DNA of 50,056 bases, taken from positions 1-50,056 of the forward strand of contig DXHV01000084.1 in assembly GCA_019113165.1 (NCBI GenBank), given 5' to 3'. This document shows positions 39,982-47,900 of the stretch, piece after piece. The notes beneath the pieces were generated by a model, which saw nothing but the letters and a program-made list of their open reading frames with translations, was not told the DNA's origin and ran no database searches. Within the stretch, counting starts at the first letter, position 1; every line of letters starts with the position of its first letter. The DNA is from Candidatus Desulfovibrio intestinipullorum (lineage in GTDB: Bacteria; Desulfobacterota; Desulfovibrionia; Desulfovibrionales; Desulfovibrionaceae). The translations under genes and the position numbers were made by a program.

Positions 39982-40848
39982 CTAGCCCTGCAGGATGGAG
40001 GAGACGAGCAGCTGGGTGTAGGCGTGATGGGGATCGTCCAGCACCTGGTCGGTGAGGCCCTCTTCCACCACGTTTCCGTGGTACATGACCATGAGCCTGT
40101 GGGAGAGCAGGCGTGCCACGGCCAGATCGTGGGTCACCAGGATCACGGCCAGTCCCATGTCGCGCACAAGCCTGCGGATAAGGTCCAGAAGCCTGGCCTG
40201 CACGGAGACGTCCAGGCCGCCGGTCGGCTCGTCCATGTAGACCAGCCGGGGGCTTGTGACCAGGTTGCGGGCAATCTGCAGGCGCTGCTGCATGCCGCCG
40301 GAATAGCTGGCCGGCGCATCGTCGATGCGCTCCCTGGAAAGCTCCACCTTGTCGAGCCATTCCAGGGCCGTGGTGCGCAGCTGGCCGTAGTGGCGGTCGC
40401 CGCGGGCCATGAGACGCTCGCCTATGTTGGCGCCGGCGCTCACGCGCATGCGCAGGCCGTCCCTGGGGTTCTGGTGCACAAAGCCGAGCTCTGTGCGCAG
40501 CAGGCGGCGGCGTTCGCCCTCGGAGAGGGTGTGCAAGTCGATTTCCAGACCATCATCAGGGGCGTTTGTGCCAGTTTCATGTCCGGTGTCCGTCGTTTGG
40601 GTGTGGTTTGCGGTCAGAAGCTGCGACGAGGGATCCATGCGGTAGAGCACCTGGCCGCTGGTGGGCGTGAGGCGGCCGGAGAGCATGTTGAGCAGGGTGG
40701 ACTTGCCGGAGCCGGACTCGCCGACAATGCCTAAGACTTCGCCGGGCCACAGGTCCAGGCTGACGTTCTGGCAGCCAATGTGCTGGCCATAGCGTCTGGT
40801 GAGGTTGCGTGCCTTGAGCAGGGGTTTGCAGTGATCAAGCGTGTTCAT
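39982..40848 (-). CDS. phnK: C-P lyase ABC-type ATPase subunit PhnK
   Basis: The 288-residue protein is the ATPase subunit that binds to the PhnGHIJ core. It has Walker [12 protein letters not shown] near 43-53, the Q-loop FVHQNPRDGLRM, signature YSGGMQQRLQIAR, Walker B LVYMDEPTGGLD and the His loop VTHDLAV. E. coli PhnK has 252 residues; the extra length is mainly an insertion near residues 78-102 (NHTQTTDTGHETGTNAPDDG), a polar low-complexity loop between Walker A and the Q-loop. The start at 40848 lies 4 bases after the phnJ stop. It is part of the phn operon on the minus strand. Confidence 0.93.
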   Translation of the reverse strand: MNTLDHCKPLLKARNLTRRYGQHIGCQNVSLDLWPGEVLGIVGESGSGKSTLLNMLSGRLTPTSGQVLYRMDPSSQLLTANHTQTTDTGHETGTNAPDDGLEIDLHTLSEGERRRLLRTELGFVHQNPRDGLRMRVSAGANIGERLMARGDRHYGQLRTTALEWLDKVELSRERIDDAPASYSGGMQQRLQIARNLVTSPRLVYMDEPTGGLDVSVQARLLDLIRRLVRDMGLAVILVTHDLAVARLLSHRLMVMYHGNVVEEGLTDQVLDDPHHAYTQLLVSSILQG

Positions 40849-40852
40849 TGAT

Positions 40853-41782
40853 TTATGCCTCGCAACCGTCAGAAGAAGTTGTGCCCCGGGCTGCCTGCTT
40901 CTTTTCCAGGGTGGCCTGGCAGGCGTCGCTGTCCGAGCAGACGAACATGCGCGTGCCCTTGTCGTCCAGCACCACTTCGTCGAGATAGCTTGTGGTGGAC
41001 CCGCACAGGGCGCAGGGCTCGTCCCAGTGCTGCACGGTAAAGGGATAGTCCTCGAAGTCCAGGCTCTGCACGTCCGTGTAGGGCGGAATGGCGTAGAGGC
41101 GCTTTTCGCGGCCGGCGCCAAAGAGCTGCAGGGCCGGATTCTGATGCATCTTGGGGTTGTCGAAGCGGGGAATGGGCGAGGGCGCGGTAATGTAGCGACT
41201 GGCCACGCGCACGGGATAGTCGAAGCTCATGGCAATGGTGCCGTGGCGCATGATGTCTTCGTAGATCTTCACGTTCATGAGGCCGTATTCTTCCAGGGCG
41301 TGCAGCATCCTGGTTTCCTGCTCGCTGGGCTCAAGCCAGCGCAAGGGTTCGGGCAGGGGCACCTGGTAGACCAGGATCTGGGCTTCGGTCAGGGGCTCCT
41401 CGGGGATGCGGTGCCTGGTCTGGATGATGGTGGCGTCCTTCGTGTGCGTCGTTGTGGCCACGCCGGTGGTGCGTTTGAAGAAGGAGCGGATGGAGACGGC
41501 ATTGGTGGTCTCGTCCGAGCCCTGGTCAATGACCTTGAGCACGTCGTCAGGACCGATGATGCTGGCCGTGACCTGTATGCCGCCCGTGCCCCAGCCGCAG
41601 GGCATGGGCATTTCCCGGCCCGCAAAGGGCACCTGATAGCCCGGTATGGCCACGGCCTTCAGAAGGCCGCGGCGCACCATGCGCTTGCTGGACTCGTCAA
41701 GATAGGCAAAGTTGTAGCCAGCCAGGGGAGCGGTCTCGGTTTCCCGGGCCACGCTGGCTGTGGCATCCTGCTGCAAAATCAT
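40853..41782 (-). CDS. phnJ: Alpha-D-ribose 1-methylphosphonate 5-phosphate C-P lyase PhnJ
   Basis: The 309-residue radical SAM enzyme breaks the carbon-phosphorus bond. The four iron-sulfur cysteines follow the exact family spacing C-x2-C-x21-C-x5-C (CALC... then FVCSDSDAC). Other conserved parts include AGYNFAYLDESSKRMVRR, GYQVPFAGREMPMPCGWGTG and MNVKIYEDIMRHG. Length is slightly above the E. coli protein (281). The ATG overlaps the phnI stop by 4 bases. In strict anaerobes such as sulfate reducers, this oxygen-sensitive enzyme is well placed. Its N-terminal 20 residues are variable. Confidence 0.97.
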   Translation of the reverse strand: MILQQDATASVARETETAPLAGYNFAYLDESSKRMVRRGLLKAVAIPGYQVPFAGREMPMPCGWGTGGIQVTASIIGPDDVLKVIDQGSDETTNAVSIRSFFKRTTGVATTTHTKDATIIQTRHRIPEEPLTEAQILVYQVPLPEPLRWLEPSEQETRMLHALEEYGLMNVKIYEDIMRHGTIAMSFDYPVRVASRYITAPSPIPRFDNPKMHQNPALQLFGAGREKRLYAIPPYTDVQSLDFEDYPFTVQHWDEPCALCGSTTSYLDEVVLDDKGTRMFVCSDSDACQATLEKKQAARGTTSSDGCEA

Positions 41783-43110
41783 CGGGCGTCCTCCACACTA
41801 CCTGTCCCATTGCCTGGCACAGTGCCTGTCCCATTGCCTGTTTCGGCGTTCGTTTCGTCCGGATCTGTTTCCTTATGCGTCTTCCTGCCGCGCAGCTCGC
41901 GGATGAGGGAGAGCTCGGCCTGGAAGTCCACGTAGTGGGGGAGCTTGATGTGCTGCACAAAGCCCGAGGCATCCACGCTGTCGCCGTGCAGGAGCACAAA
42001 TTCGGGGTTCTGGCCGGGACCTGTTTCCTCTTCCTCCATCTCGTGGGCACGCAGGGCGCGGTCCACAATGGACATGGAGATGGCCTTGCGCTCGTTGTTG
42101 CCAAAGGCCAGGCCGTAGCCCTGGGTAAAGCAGGGCTCGCAGGCCGTGCCCGTGTAGCGGCTGATGGTGATGCACTCGGTGAGCTCAAGCTCGCCAAGCA
42201 CCACGGGGAAGTCGAGTTCCTCGGGGATGAGGCTCACTTCCACAAAGCCGCGGCGCAGCTCGGAGGTAAAGGGGTGCACGGCGCCAAAGCCGCGCTGGGT
42301 GGAATAGGCCATGGCCAGCAGAAAGCCCTCGTCCGAGCGGGCGAGCATCTGCAGACGCAAGGGCCGGTCCTCGGGGCGGTTGCAGGGCAGCTCCAGGGGA
42401 TCGCGGGTAATGTCCGGAATGTCCTGGCAGGCCTTCTGCAGGGAGCAGGGATCGGATGCTTCGCTTGCTGCCTGGGCATCGGGGCCGGCCACGGACCAGG
42501 AGCGCTCAAGCAGACCGTCCTGTTCCAGGGCCAGGGCAGCTCTCGGCATGACGGGCGGGATGGGGGCCAGGTGGCCGTCGGCCTGCCAGTCGGGGGCTAC
42601 GGCAGAGGCGGCAGGGGAAGCGGCGTCTTCGTGTCCGGCTTGCGCCTGTGTCCGGTCGGCACCGGCCTGTGTCCGGCCTGCAGCGGCCGTGTCCGTTTCC
42701 GTGCCGGCGACCAGGGTGCGGTCCAGCAGGCGGTGGGTATAGTCGAAGGTGGACCCCAGGATCTGGCCGCCGGGCAGATCCTTCCAGGTGGCGGAAATGC
42801 GGCGGCTGATGCGCATGCGGTCCGTGTTCACGGGCAGGCTCGGTACAAAGCGCGGCAGGGTGGTGCGGTAGGCACGCAGCAAAAAGACCGCTTCCTGCAG
42901 ATCGCCTGCGGCCTGCTTGATGGCCAGGGCCGCAAGCCTCGGATTGTAGAGGCTGGCCTCGGCCATGACACGATCCACGGCAAACTTGAGCTGATGACCT
43001 ATCTGATCGAGGGACAGGTCGGGGATGTCCCCGGGGCCCCTGCGCTCCTCATGCAAAAGGGCATGGGCAGCAGCAATGGCCTGTTCTCCGCCTTTGACAG
43101 CGACATACAT
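41779..43110 (-). CDS. phnI: C-P lyase core subunit PhnI, with an internal insertion
   Basis: The 443-residue protein is the nucleosidase subunit of the C-P lyase core. It displaces adenine from ATP to form the ribosyl-triphosphate-phosphonate with PhnG, H and L. Family signatures are MYVAVKGGEQAIAAAHALL, FLLRAYRTTLPR, the segment GGQILGSTFDYTHRLLDRTL, EGFLLAMAYSTQRGFGAVHPF and HIKLPHYVDFQAELSLIREL. E. coli PhnI has 354 residues. The excess is an Ala/Gln/Thr-rich insertion around residues 137-190 (after LLDRTLVAG) and a Thr/Gly/Asn-rich tail after GRKTHKETDPD. The start at 43110 gives the standard N-terminus. It overlaps phnJ; 209 bases separate it from phnH. Confidence 0.95.
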   Translation of the reverse strand: MYVAVKGGEQAIAAAHALLHEERRGPGDIPDLSLDQIGHQLKFAVDRVMAEASLYNPRLAALAIKQAAGDLQEAVFLLRAYRTTLPRFVPSLPVNTDRMRISRRISATWKDLPGGQILGSTFDYTHRLLDRTLVAGTETDTAAAGRTQAGADRTQAQAGHEDAASPAASAVAPDWQADGHLAPIPPVMPRAALALEQDGLLERSWSVAGPDAQAASEASDPCSLQKACQDIPDITRDPLELPCNRPEDRPLRLQMLARSDEGFLLAMAYSTQRGFGAVHPFTSELRRGFVEVSLIPEELDFPVVLGELELTECITISRYTGTACEPCFTQGYGLAFGNNERKAISMSIVDRALRAHEMEEEETGPGQNPEFVLLHGDSVDASGFVQHIKLPHYVDFQAELSLIRELRGRKTHKETDPDETNAETGNGTGTVPGNGTGSVEDAR

Positions 43111-43180
43111 GGTTTCTGTCTCCGTACAGCCTTCTTTGGGAAAGGCTCGTGTTCGTGATTTCTTTCGGGGCGGGCGGCGC

Positions 43181-43240
43181 CGTCTTCCCCTTTTTTTGCG
43201 GGGACACGCTTCTCCCGGAGATGTCTTCCCCGGGGACAGC
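43181..43240 (-). repeat. 15-bp-period repeat remnant between phnH and phnI
   Basis: Read on the minus strand, GGGGAAGACATCTCC and GGGAGAAGCGTGTCC are two adjoining units and GGGGAAGACGGCG a third after an A-run. They resemble the arrays at 1458-1640 and 5958-6017. The rest of this 209-base gap shows no gene. Confidence 0.4.
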
Positions 43241-43319
43241 GTTTTTCGCGCTTCGTTCCTGCGCCCCTGGATTGTGCATCTGTGCATCTGTGCGCCAGGG
43301 CGCCAGGGCACTCGCTCCT

Positions 43320-43943
43320 TTACGCCTGGCCGTGCAGCACGGTTGTGCGCGGCAGTCCGCTCACCAGGCCCTCGCCGCAGAAGAAGCAGTCCACGCCCTG
43401 GGGAAAGCGGGCGTGATTGGCCTGCCACTGGACAAGGAAGCCGTCCGTGAGGGGCATGGGCACAGGCTGGCTCGACCTGATGCCAGGGCCCGTGGCCGTG
43501 AGAGCGGTCTGATGGTCGGGGCCGGCAAAGTGCACATTGGCCACAATGGCCGTGGCCGAGCGGTCGGGATAGGTGCTCGTGCCCTGGTTGAGGCGGGCCA
43601 GCTCGGGCAGCTCCTCAAGACCGGCAGCAAGGAGGAACTGGGCGTCCTCAGGCGCCTCGCAGAACATGAGGCCTGTGTGAAAGCGCAGCCAGCTGCGCAC
43701 GGCCTCGGTGGCAAGGGAGGGCGAGAGCCAGACCGTGGTGTCCTGATCGCAGAGGGTGCGGGCGATGAGGGCCAGTTCCAGGGGCAGGGGAAGGCCGCTG
43801 TCCGCCGTCTCGGGCAGAGCCTTTGGCTGGCAGGGACGGGCCAGGGCATCGAGCAGGGTGCGGAAGGTCTGCTGGCACAGAAGGACAGCATCAGACGCGG
43901 CCACCGACAGGGAACTCGGAGAAGAGGTATGGGGACTGGTCAT
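43320..43943 (-). CDS. phnH: C-P lyase core subunit PhnH
   Basis: The 208-residue protein is the PhnH subunit, which pairs with PhnJ-adjacent surfaces in the PhnGHIJ core and has a PLP-transferase-like fold without its cofactor. The family features are FRTLLDALARPC near the N-terminus, ALIARTLCDQDTTVWLSP, FCEAPEDAQFLLAAG, LTATGPGIRSSQ and FPQGVDCFFCGEG. Length is normal (E. coli 194). The start at 43943 lacks a perfect ribosome-binding site; a GTG at 43979 would add 12 residues. The upstream gap of 226 bases to phnG is A/T-rich and contains an 11-bp inverted repeat. Confidence 0.93.
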   Translation of the reverse strand: MTSPHTSSPSSLSVAASDAVLLCQQTFRTLLDALARPCQPKALPETADSGLPLPLELALIARTLCDQDTTVWLSPSLATEAVRSWLRFHTGLMFCEAPEDAQFLLAAGLEELPELARLNQGTSTYPDRSATAIVANVHFAGPDHQTALTATGPGIRSSQPVPMPLTDGFLVQWQANHARFPQGVDCFFCGEGLVSGLPRTTVLHGQA

Positions 43944-44079
43944 TGCAAACGGCTGTGGTCTTTCCTGAAGGAAAGACACTCTTTTGAAGGAGAAAAAAGG
44001 AAGAGAATACTCTTTTTGTTCAAGAGGATTCCCTTATTTCAAGAGTTGTTGTGCGGAAAGAATGCACATTTGCTTTCCT

Positions 44080-44143
44080 GTGTGACAAAAATATAACAGG
44101 AAGCAGACAAATTGCTGTAAAAATGCACGTTGTTTTGTCACAC
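44080..44143. promoter_or_regulatory. Inverted repeat between phnG and phnH
   Basis: GTGTGACAAAA (44080-44090) and TTTTGTCACAC (44133-44143) are perfect inverted copies separated by 42 bases of A/T-rich DNA. They could be paired operator half-sites for a second phn promoter in front of phnH, or a long-loop RNA hairpin. Confidence 0.5.
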
Positions 44144-44169
44144 GACAAGTGCAGTGTCTTGTGCTGGGC

Positions 44170-44637
44170 CTAGTCCTTGTCCTCGCCGCGCACCATGGTG
44201 AAGAAGTCCACCTTTGTGGCCGCGCTGCGGCTGCGGTCGTCCTCGTAGCGGGCCTGCAGGCGGGCCACCAGATCCGGCACGAGCTCGGCGTCCAGCAGGC
44301 GGGCAAACTCCTCCTTCTGCCAGAGGGCGTCCAGCACGGCGATGAGCTCGGCGTGGCGGGGCTCTTCGCCAAGGACATAGCCGCAGCCAAGGCCTGCATC
44401 CATCTTCACGCAGGCGCGGGTCACCAGGGCCTCGCCGGCATTGAAGGGCGCGCCCTGACCGCCGACGCGGCCGCGCACCATGACAAGGCCGCATTCGGGA
44501 CCGCGGACCAGGGTCCAGGCGGGCAGGGGATGGCGTTCATTGAGCTGGTCCAGGAAGGCTTCCAGAACGGTGCTCGGGGAGAGGGCCAGCAGACGCAGGC
44601 GCTCGGCCCGCACATTGGGTTGAGTCTGTGTATCCAT
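44170..44637 (-). CDS. phnG: C-P lyase core subunit PhnG
   Basis: The 155-residue protein is the smallest core subunit of C-P lyase and acts with PhnI, H and L in coupling phosphonate to ribose triphosphate. It shows the family pattern RLLALSPSTVLEAFL, GPECGLVMVRGRVGGQGAPFN, the motif GEALVTRACVKMDAGLGCGYVLG and HAELIAVLDALWQ. Length matches E. coli PhnG (150). The start at 44637 has no strong ribosome-binding site. The gene lies 230 bases downstream of the DUF1045 gene and the order G, H, I, J, K, L, M, N follows the E. coli operon. Confidence 0.93.
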   Translation of the reverse strand: MDTQTQPNVRAERLRLLALSPSTVLEAFLDQLNERHPLPAWTLVRGPECGLVMVRGRVGGQGAPFNAGEALVTRACVKMDAGLGCGYVLGEEPRHAELIAVLDALWQKEEFARLLDAELVPDLVARLQARYEDDRSRSAATKVDFFTMVRGEDKD

Positions 44638-44788
44638 GAATGGTAAGGGGAAATGTTGAGGGTGATATTGAGGGGGACGGGTTTTTCATCTGTCCGACAG
44701 GCTCCCCTGAGAGCCGGGGCCTGCGGGACAGAAGGAACGTTCTTTTTGCGCGTTCCTTCGGGGCCTCTTGGCAAGATGTCTCAGGGCT

Positions 44789-44880
44789 GCGTCCTTGTCC
44801 GGGGTGTCCTTTGCAGGCGTCCTTTTTGCAGGCGTCCTTTCAGGACGACTCCCTTCAGGACGGCTCCCTTCAGGAGGCAA
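44789..44880 (-). repeat. 15-bp-period repeat at the 3' end of the DUF1045 gene
   Basis: On the minus strand, units CCTGAAGGGAGTCGT, CCTGAAAGGACGCCT and GCAAAAAGGACGCCT follow one another from the DUF1045 stop codon onward. The GGGAG/AAGGACGCC core resembles the repeat at 1458-1640. Confidence 0.6.
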
Positions 44881-45649
44881 TGCCGGCCAGGGGCGGTGCC
44901 TGCAGGACCTTTGCCCTGTGCAGATCAAAGCGCTTCACTTCCACAAAGGGCTGGTTGCGTTCTTCCTGATAGCAGAGGCTCAGACTGTCGATGCGCAGGG
45001 GCTTGCCGGTCATGGGCGCAAGCAGGGGCTTGAGCGCTGCTTCCACGGCCTGCAGCCTGTCTTCGGAGAGGCACCCTGTCAGGGTGAGATGGAAGCGGAA
45101 GCGGTCAAAGACAAGGTGGTAGCCAAAGGTGCGCAGATAGTGGGCTTCCTTTTCGTCCAGGGCCCCCCTGGCGGCCACGTCGGCCTCGCTTAAAGGAGCG
45201 CGCACGGATTCCAGCGAGAGGACGCAGTCCTTTTCGAGAGCGAGCATCTTCTGGCGGGAGAGGTCGGAGGGCTTTTCTGCAGCAGGCGTGAGGGCCAGGA
45301 AGGAGCCTGTGCCATTGCGGGACTGGAGCCTCGCCAGGGTGAGGGGGGCTGTGTCGAAGGGCGCGTGGCGTCTGGCGACCTGGGCGCAGAGGCTGCACAG
45401 GATTTCTTCCTGCTGTTCCCTGGGCAGGTCCTGCTCTCTGAAGACAAAGGGCGCCTTCAGGGTGGCGTGCAGGCCGTAGTGGGCAGGTTCCTTCACGATG
45501 GCCTGCCACTCGTCAGAAGAGAAGCCTTCGGGGATTTCCGGCGCAAAGGGCAGGGCCGAGAGAATGGTGCGGCCAAAGAGGCGGCTCACCCGGCTGTAGA
45601 GCAGGGTTGTGCGGGCAGGCGTATAGTAGAGGGCATAGCGTGCAGGCAT
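44870..45649 (-). CDS. DUF1045 phosphonate-metabolism protein (2H phosphoesterase-like)
   Basis: The 259-residue protein matches DUF1045, found almost only with C-P lyase genes. It has two H-x-T/S motifs of the 2H phosphoesterase superfamily: HATLKAPF (around residue 57) and HLTLTG (around residue 184), preceded by YGLHATLKAPFVF and FRFHLTLTGCLSE contexts. 2H enzymes open cyclic phosphates. The standard pathway needs PhnP to open 5-phosphoribosyl 1,2-cyclic phosphate; PhnP is not in this window, so this protein may do that step. That is inference. The start at 45649 (MPARYALYYTP) has AGGAA upstream. It lies right after the terminator that follows phnE and ahead of phnG. Confidence 0.88.
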   Translation of the reverse strand: MPARYALYYTPARTTLLYSRVSRLFGRTILSALPFAPEIPEGFSSDEWQAIVKEPAHYGLHATLKAPFVFREQDLPREQQEEILCSLCAQVARRHAPFDTAPLTLARLQSRNGTGSFLALTPAAEKPSDLSRQKMLALEKDCVLSLESVRAPLSEADVAARGALDEKEAHYLRTFGYHLVFDRFRFHLTLTGCLSEDRLQAVEAALKPLLAPMTGKPLRIDSLSLCYQEERNQPFVEVKRFDLHRAKVLQAPPLAGIAS

Positions 45650-45734
45650 GGACAGCGTTCCTGACAGACTCTGGTTTTGGAGGGTTGCAGGGAGAGTTGG
45701 GCGCTCCAGGGGCCCCTGTTTTTGTCCCCTCTGC

Positions 45735-45763
45735 AAAAAAAGGCCTGTTGAAAGGCCTTTTTT
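45735..45763. terminator. Bidirectional terminator between phnE and the DUF1045 gene
   Basis: AAAAAAAGGCCT and AGGCCTTTTTT surround a six-base loop, so the hairpin has A and T runs on both sides and works in both directions. It lies 25 bases after the phnE stop and splits phnCDE from the catalytic genes. Confidence 0.88.
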
Positions 45764-45787
45764 GTGCAGATTCTTTGGGGAAGGGAA

Positions 45788-46594
45788 TCAGATGACCATC
45801 TTGCGCAGCTTCTGCGAAATGAGGTCGAAGAGGGTCACCACCAGGACGATGATGGCCATGACCGCACAGGTGCGCTGGAAGTCGAAGCTGCGGATGAGTT
45901 CCCAGAGGACCATGCCTATGCCGCCTGCGCCGACCATGCCCACCACGGTGGCGGAGCGCACGTTGGCTTCAAAGCGGTACAGGGAGTAGGAGATCCATAA
46001 GGGGAAGACCTGGGGCAGGACACCGTAGACCACTTCTTCCACGTAGGAGGCGCCGGTGGAGCGCACGCCTTCCACAGGGGACACTTCAATGGCTTCCACG
46101 GCCTCGGAGAAGAGCTTGGCCAGGGTACCGGTGGTGTGCACCCACAGGGCGAGCACACCGGCAAAGGGGCCAAGGCCCACGGCCACGACGAAGAGCATGG
46201 CGAAGACCATCTCGTTGATGGCACGGGCAGCGTCCATGAGGCGGCGCACAGGCTGGTTGATGTACCAGGGCACCATGTTCTCGGCGGAGAGGATGCCCAG
46301 GGGCACGGCACAGATGACGGCCAGCACCGTACCCCAGATGGCGACCTGCAGGGTGACGAGCATTTCCTTCACGTACAGGCGCCAGTCCATGAAGTTCGGG
46401 GGGAAGAAGTCGGCGAGCAGGGTGCCGATGTTGCCGGCGTCCCTGAACAGGGTCATGGGGTTCATTTCGGCGCCCCTCCAGGACCAGGCGAGGAGGACGG
46501 CCACAATGACCCAGGTGGTCAGGCGGTTGAACTTTTCCCTGGCCTCCATGGGAGGCCTGAGGGAAAACTGGGGGGATGTTGTCTGCGATGGCAT
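45788..46594 (-). CDS. phnE: Phosphonate ABC transporter permease PhnE
   Basis: The 268-residue inner-membrane permease has about six hydrophobic segments, beginning with [14 protein letters not shown] and continuing with [20 protein letters not shown]. The coupling motif near residues 170-200 (GALxxA-like [21 protein letters not shown]) and [19 protein letters not shown] match PhnE. It forms the membrane channel for phosphonates delivered by PhnD, powered by PhnC. Length is normal (E. coli 276). The start at 46594 follows the phnD stop by 50 bases. A strong terminator follows the stop. Confidence 0.95.
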   Translation of the reverse strand: MPSQTTSPQFSLRPPMEAREKFNRLTTWVIVAVLLAWSWRGAEMNPMTLFRDAGNIGTLLADFFPPNFMDWRLYVKEMLVTLQVAIWGTVLAVICAVPLGILSAENMVPWYINQPVRRLMDAARAINEMVFAMLFVVAVGLGPFAGVLALWVHTTGTLAKLFSEAVEAIEVSPVEGVRSTGASYVEEVVYGVLPQVFPLWISYSLYRFEANVRSATVVGMVGAGGIGMVLWELIRSFDFQRTCAVMAIIVLVVTLFDLISQKLRKMVI

Positions 46595-46644
46595 GGGAAA
46601 TCAGTCTTTGTCCGGGAATGAAAGGGGCGTCTGTGTTTCAGATC

Positions 46645-47649
46645 CTACTTGCCGGCCCTGGCTTCCTTCGCTTCGACTTCCTTCACAACGGCAGCGAGCT
46701 TGGCGTCGATGTCGGCAATCTGGGCAGCCTTTTCGCTGGCGCTCAGATCCTTGCTGTCCTGAATGCGCATCTTGGTGCGGTAGAGCTCAATCTGACGCAG
46801 GGGCAGGAGCTGGCTGTTGTCGGACTTCCTGAAGGCGCCCCACTGCAGCTTGGCGAGCACCTGGCGTTCCTTTTCGGCATTGGCGCCGGACACGCCGTAG
46901 TTGTAGATAAAGTCGGCAATCTTCTTCTTGGTGGCGTCGGAGAGATCCTTGCGCCAGACCAGCGGATCGCTGGGGATGGTCGGGGACTTCCAGATGATGG
47001 CGAGCTTTTCGGCCTTGTCGGGGTAGACGAGCTTCAGACGGCCCATGCCTTCGTTGTTGAAGGTGGCCACGTCCACCTGACCGTTGGCCACGGCCAGGGC
47101 GTTGGCTTCATGGTTGGAGGCCACCACGCGCTTGAAGATCTTCTTGGGGTCCTTGCCGTTCTTGGCAAAGACATAGTAGCCGGGCACCAGGTTGCCGGAG
47201 GTGGAGTTGGGGTCGCCGTTGCTGAAGGAAAGGTCCCTGGCCTTGGCGAACATGTCGTCAATGTTCTTGATGCCGCTGTCCTTGCGGGCAATGATGTAGG
47301 ACCAGTAGCCGATGTTGCCCTCGGGGTCGGTAGTCTGGGCAAAGACTTCGCCGTTGGCGCGGTCCACCATGACCATGGCGCCCTTGTTGCCGACCCAGCT
47401 CAGGTCCACCTTCTTGAAGCGCATGGCTTCGATGATGCCGGCGTAGTCGCTGGCAAAGAAGGCGTTCACCTTCATGCCCAGGGCCTTGCTCATGTCGGCC
47501 AGGAAGGGATCCCAGAGGGTACGCAGGTTCTGGGAGGATTCGGTGGAGATGATGCCGAAGTTCAGTTCCTTGGGTTCGTCGGCCTGGGCTGCACCGGCAC
47601 TGAAGAGTACCAGAACGGCCATGATCAGGGAAAGAATGCGTTTGCGCAT
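46645..47649 (-). CDS. phnD: Phosphonate-binding periplasmic protein PhnD
   Basis: The 334-residue precursor has a Sec signal peptide (MRKRILSLIMAVLVLFSAGAAQA, cleavage before DEPKEL). The mature protein is a PhnD-type substrate-binding protein: LNFGIISTESSQNL near the start, FFASDYAGIIEAMRFKKVDLSW, SNGDPNSTSGNLVPGYYVF (the Ser/Thr-rich phosphonate site) and VATFNNEGMGRL. It captures phosphonates in the periplasm for PhnCE. The C-terminal 40 residues are a charged helix (KAAQIADIDAKLAAVVKEVEAKEAR). The ATG is preceded by AAGGAGCAGG. The gap to phnC upstream is 413 bases, large for this operon, and contains two tandem repeats. Confidence 0.95.
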   Translation of the reverse strand: MRKRILSLIMAVLVLFSAGAAQADEPKELNFGIISTESSQNLRTLWDPFLADMSKALGMKVNAFFASDYAGIIEAMRFKKVDLSWVGNKGAMVMVDRANGEVFAQTTDPEGNIGYWSYIIARKDSGIKNIDDMFAKARDLSFSNGDPNSTSGNLVPGYYVFAKNGKDPKKIFKRVVASNHEANALAVANGQVDVATFNNEGMGRLKLVYPDKAEKLAIIWKSPTIPSDPLVWRKDLSDATKKKIADFIYNYGVSGANAEKERQVLAKLQWGAFRKSDNSQLLPLRQIELYRTKMRIQDSKDLSASEKAAQIADIDAKLAAVVKEVEAKEARAGK

Positions 47650-47830
47650 GGTCCTGCTCCTTGATGGTCTGTCTGTGAGATTTTTATGGAAGAGACTGTC
47701 TGTGTACAGAAATTGTGTCCATCAGAAGGAGAGATTCGTGATGGACGTGATATATGGGGGGATTGCTTTTGAAGTGGCACACGTATACGAGGAAAATATG
47801 GCAGAACAGATGCAGCTTGTTGACAAATTT

Positions 47831-47890
47831 TGTGACACCTTGTCGAAGTTGCAACGCCTGTGTGACACAATGTGACGCAATGTGACACAA
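47831..47890. promoter_or_regulatory. Three tandem TGTGACRCAA decamers plus an outlier
   Basis: TGTGACACAA (47861-47870), TGTGACGCAA (47871-47880) and TGTGACACAA (47881-47890) are exactly tandem, spaced at one helical turn, and TGTGACACC occurs at 47831. The position upstream of phnD suggests cooperative regulator binding controlling it. Confidence 0.55.
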
Positions 47891-47900
47891 TGCAGTCCCG

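Noticed and set aside
39932..40360. N-terminal extension of phnL into phnK
   Set aside because: The added 143 residues are read from the phnK coding region in another frame; the standard PhnL N-terminus begins at 39931.
41875..43158. A long plus-strand frame opposite phnI
   Set aside because: The Gly/His/Ala-rich translation is a shadow; phnI on the minus strand is well conserved.
46576..47664. A long plus-strand frame opposite phnD
   Set aside because: It mirrors phnD exactly and has no ribosome-binding site or family features.
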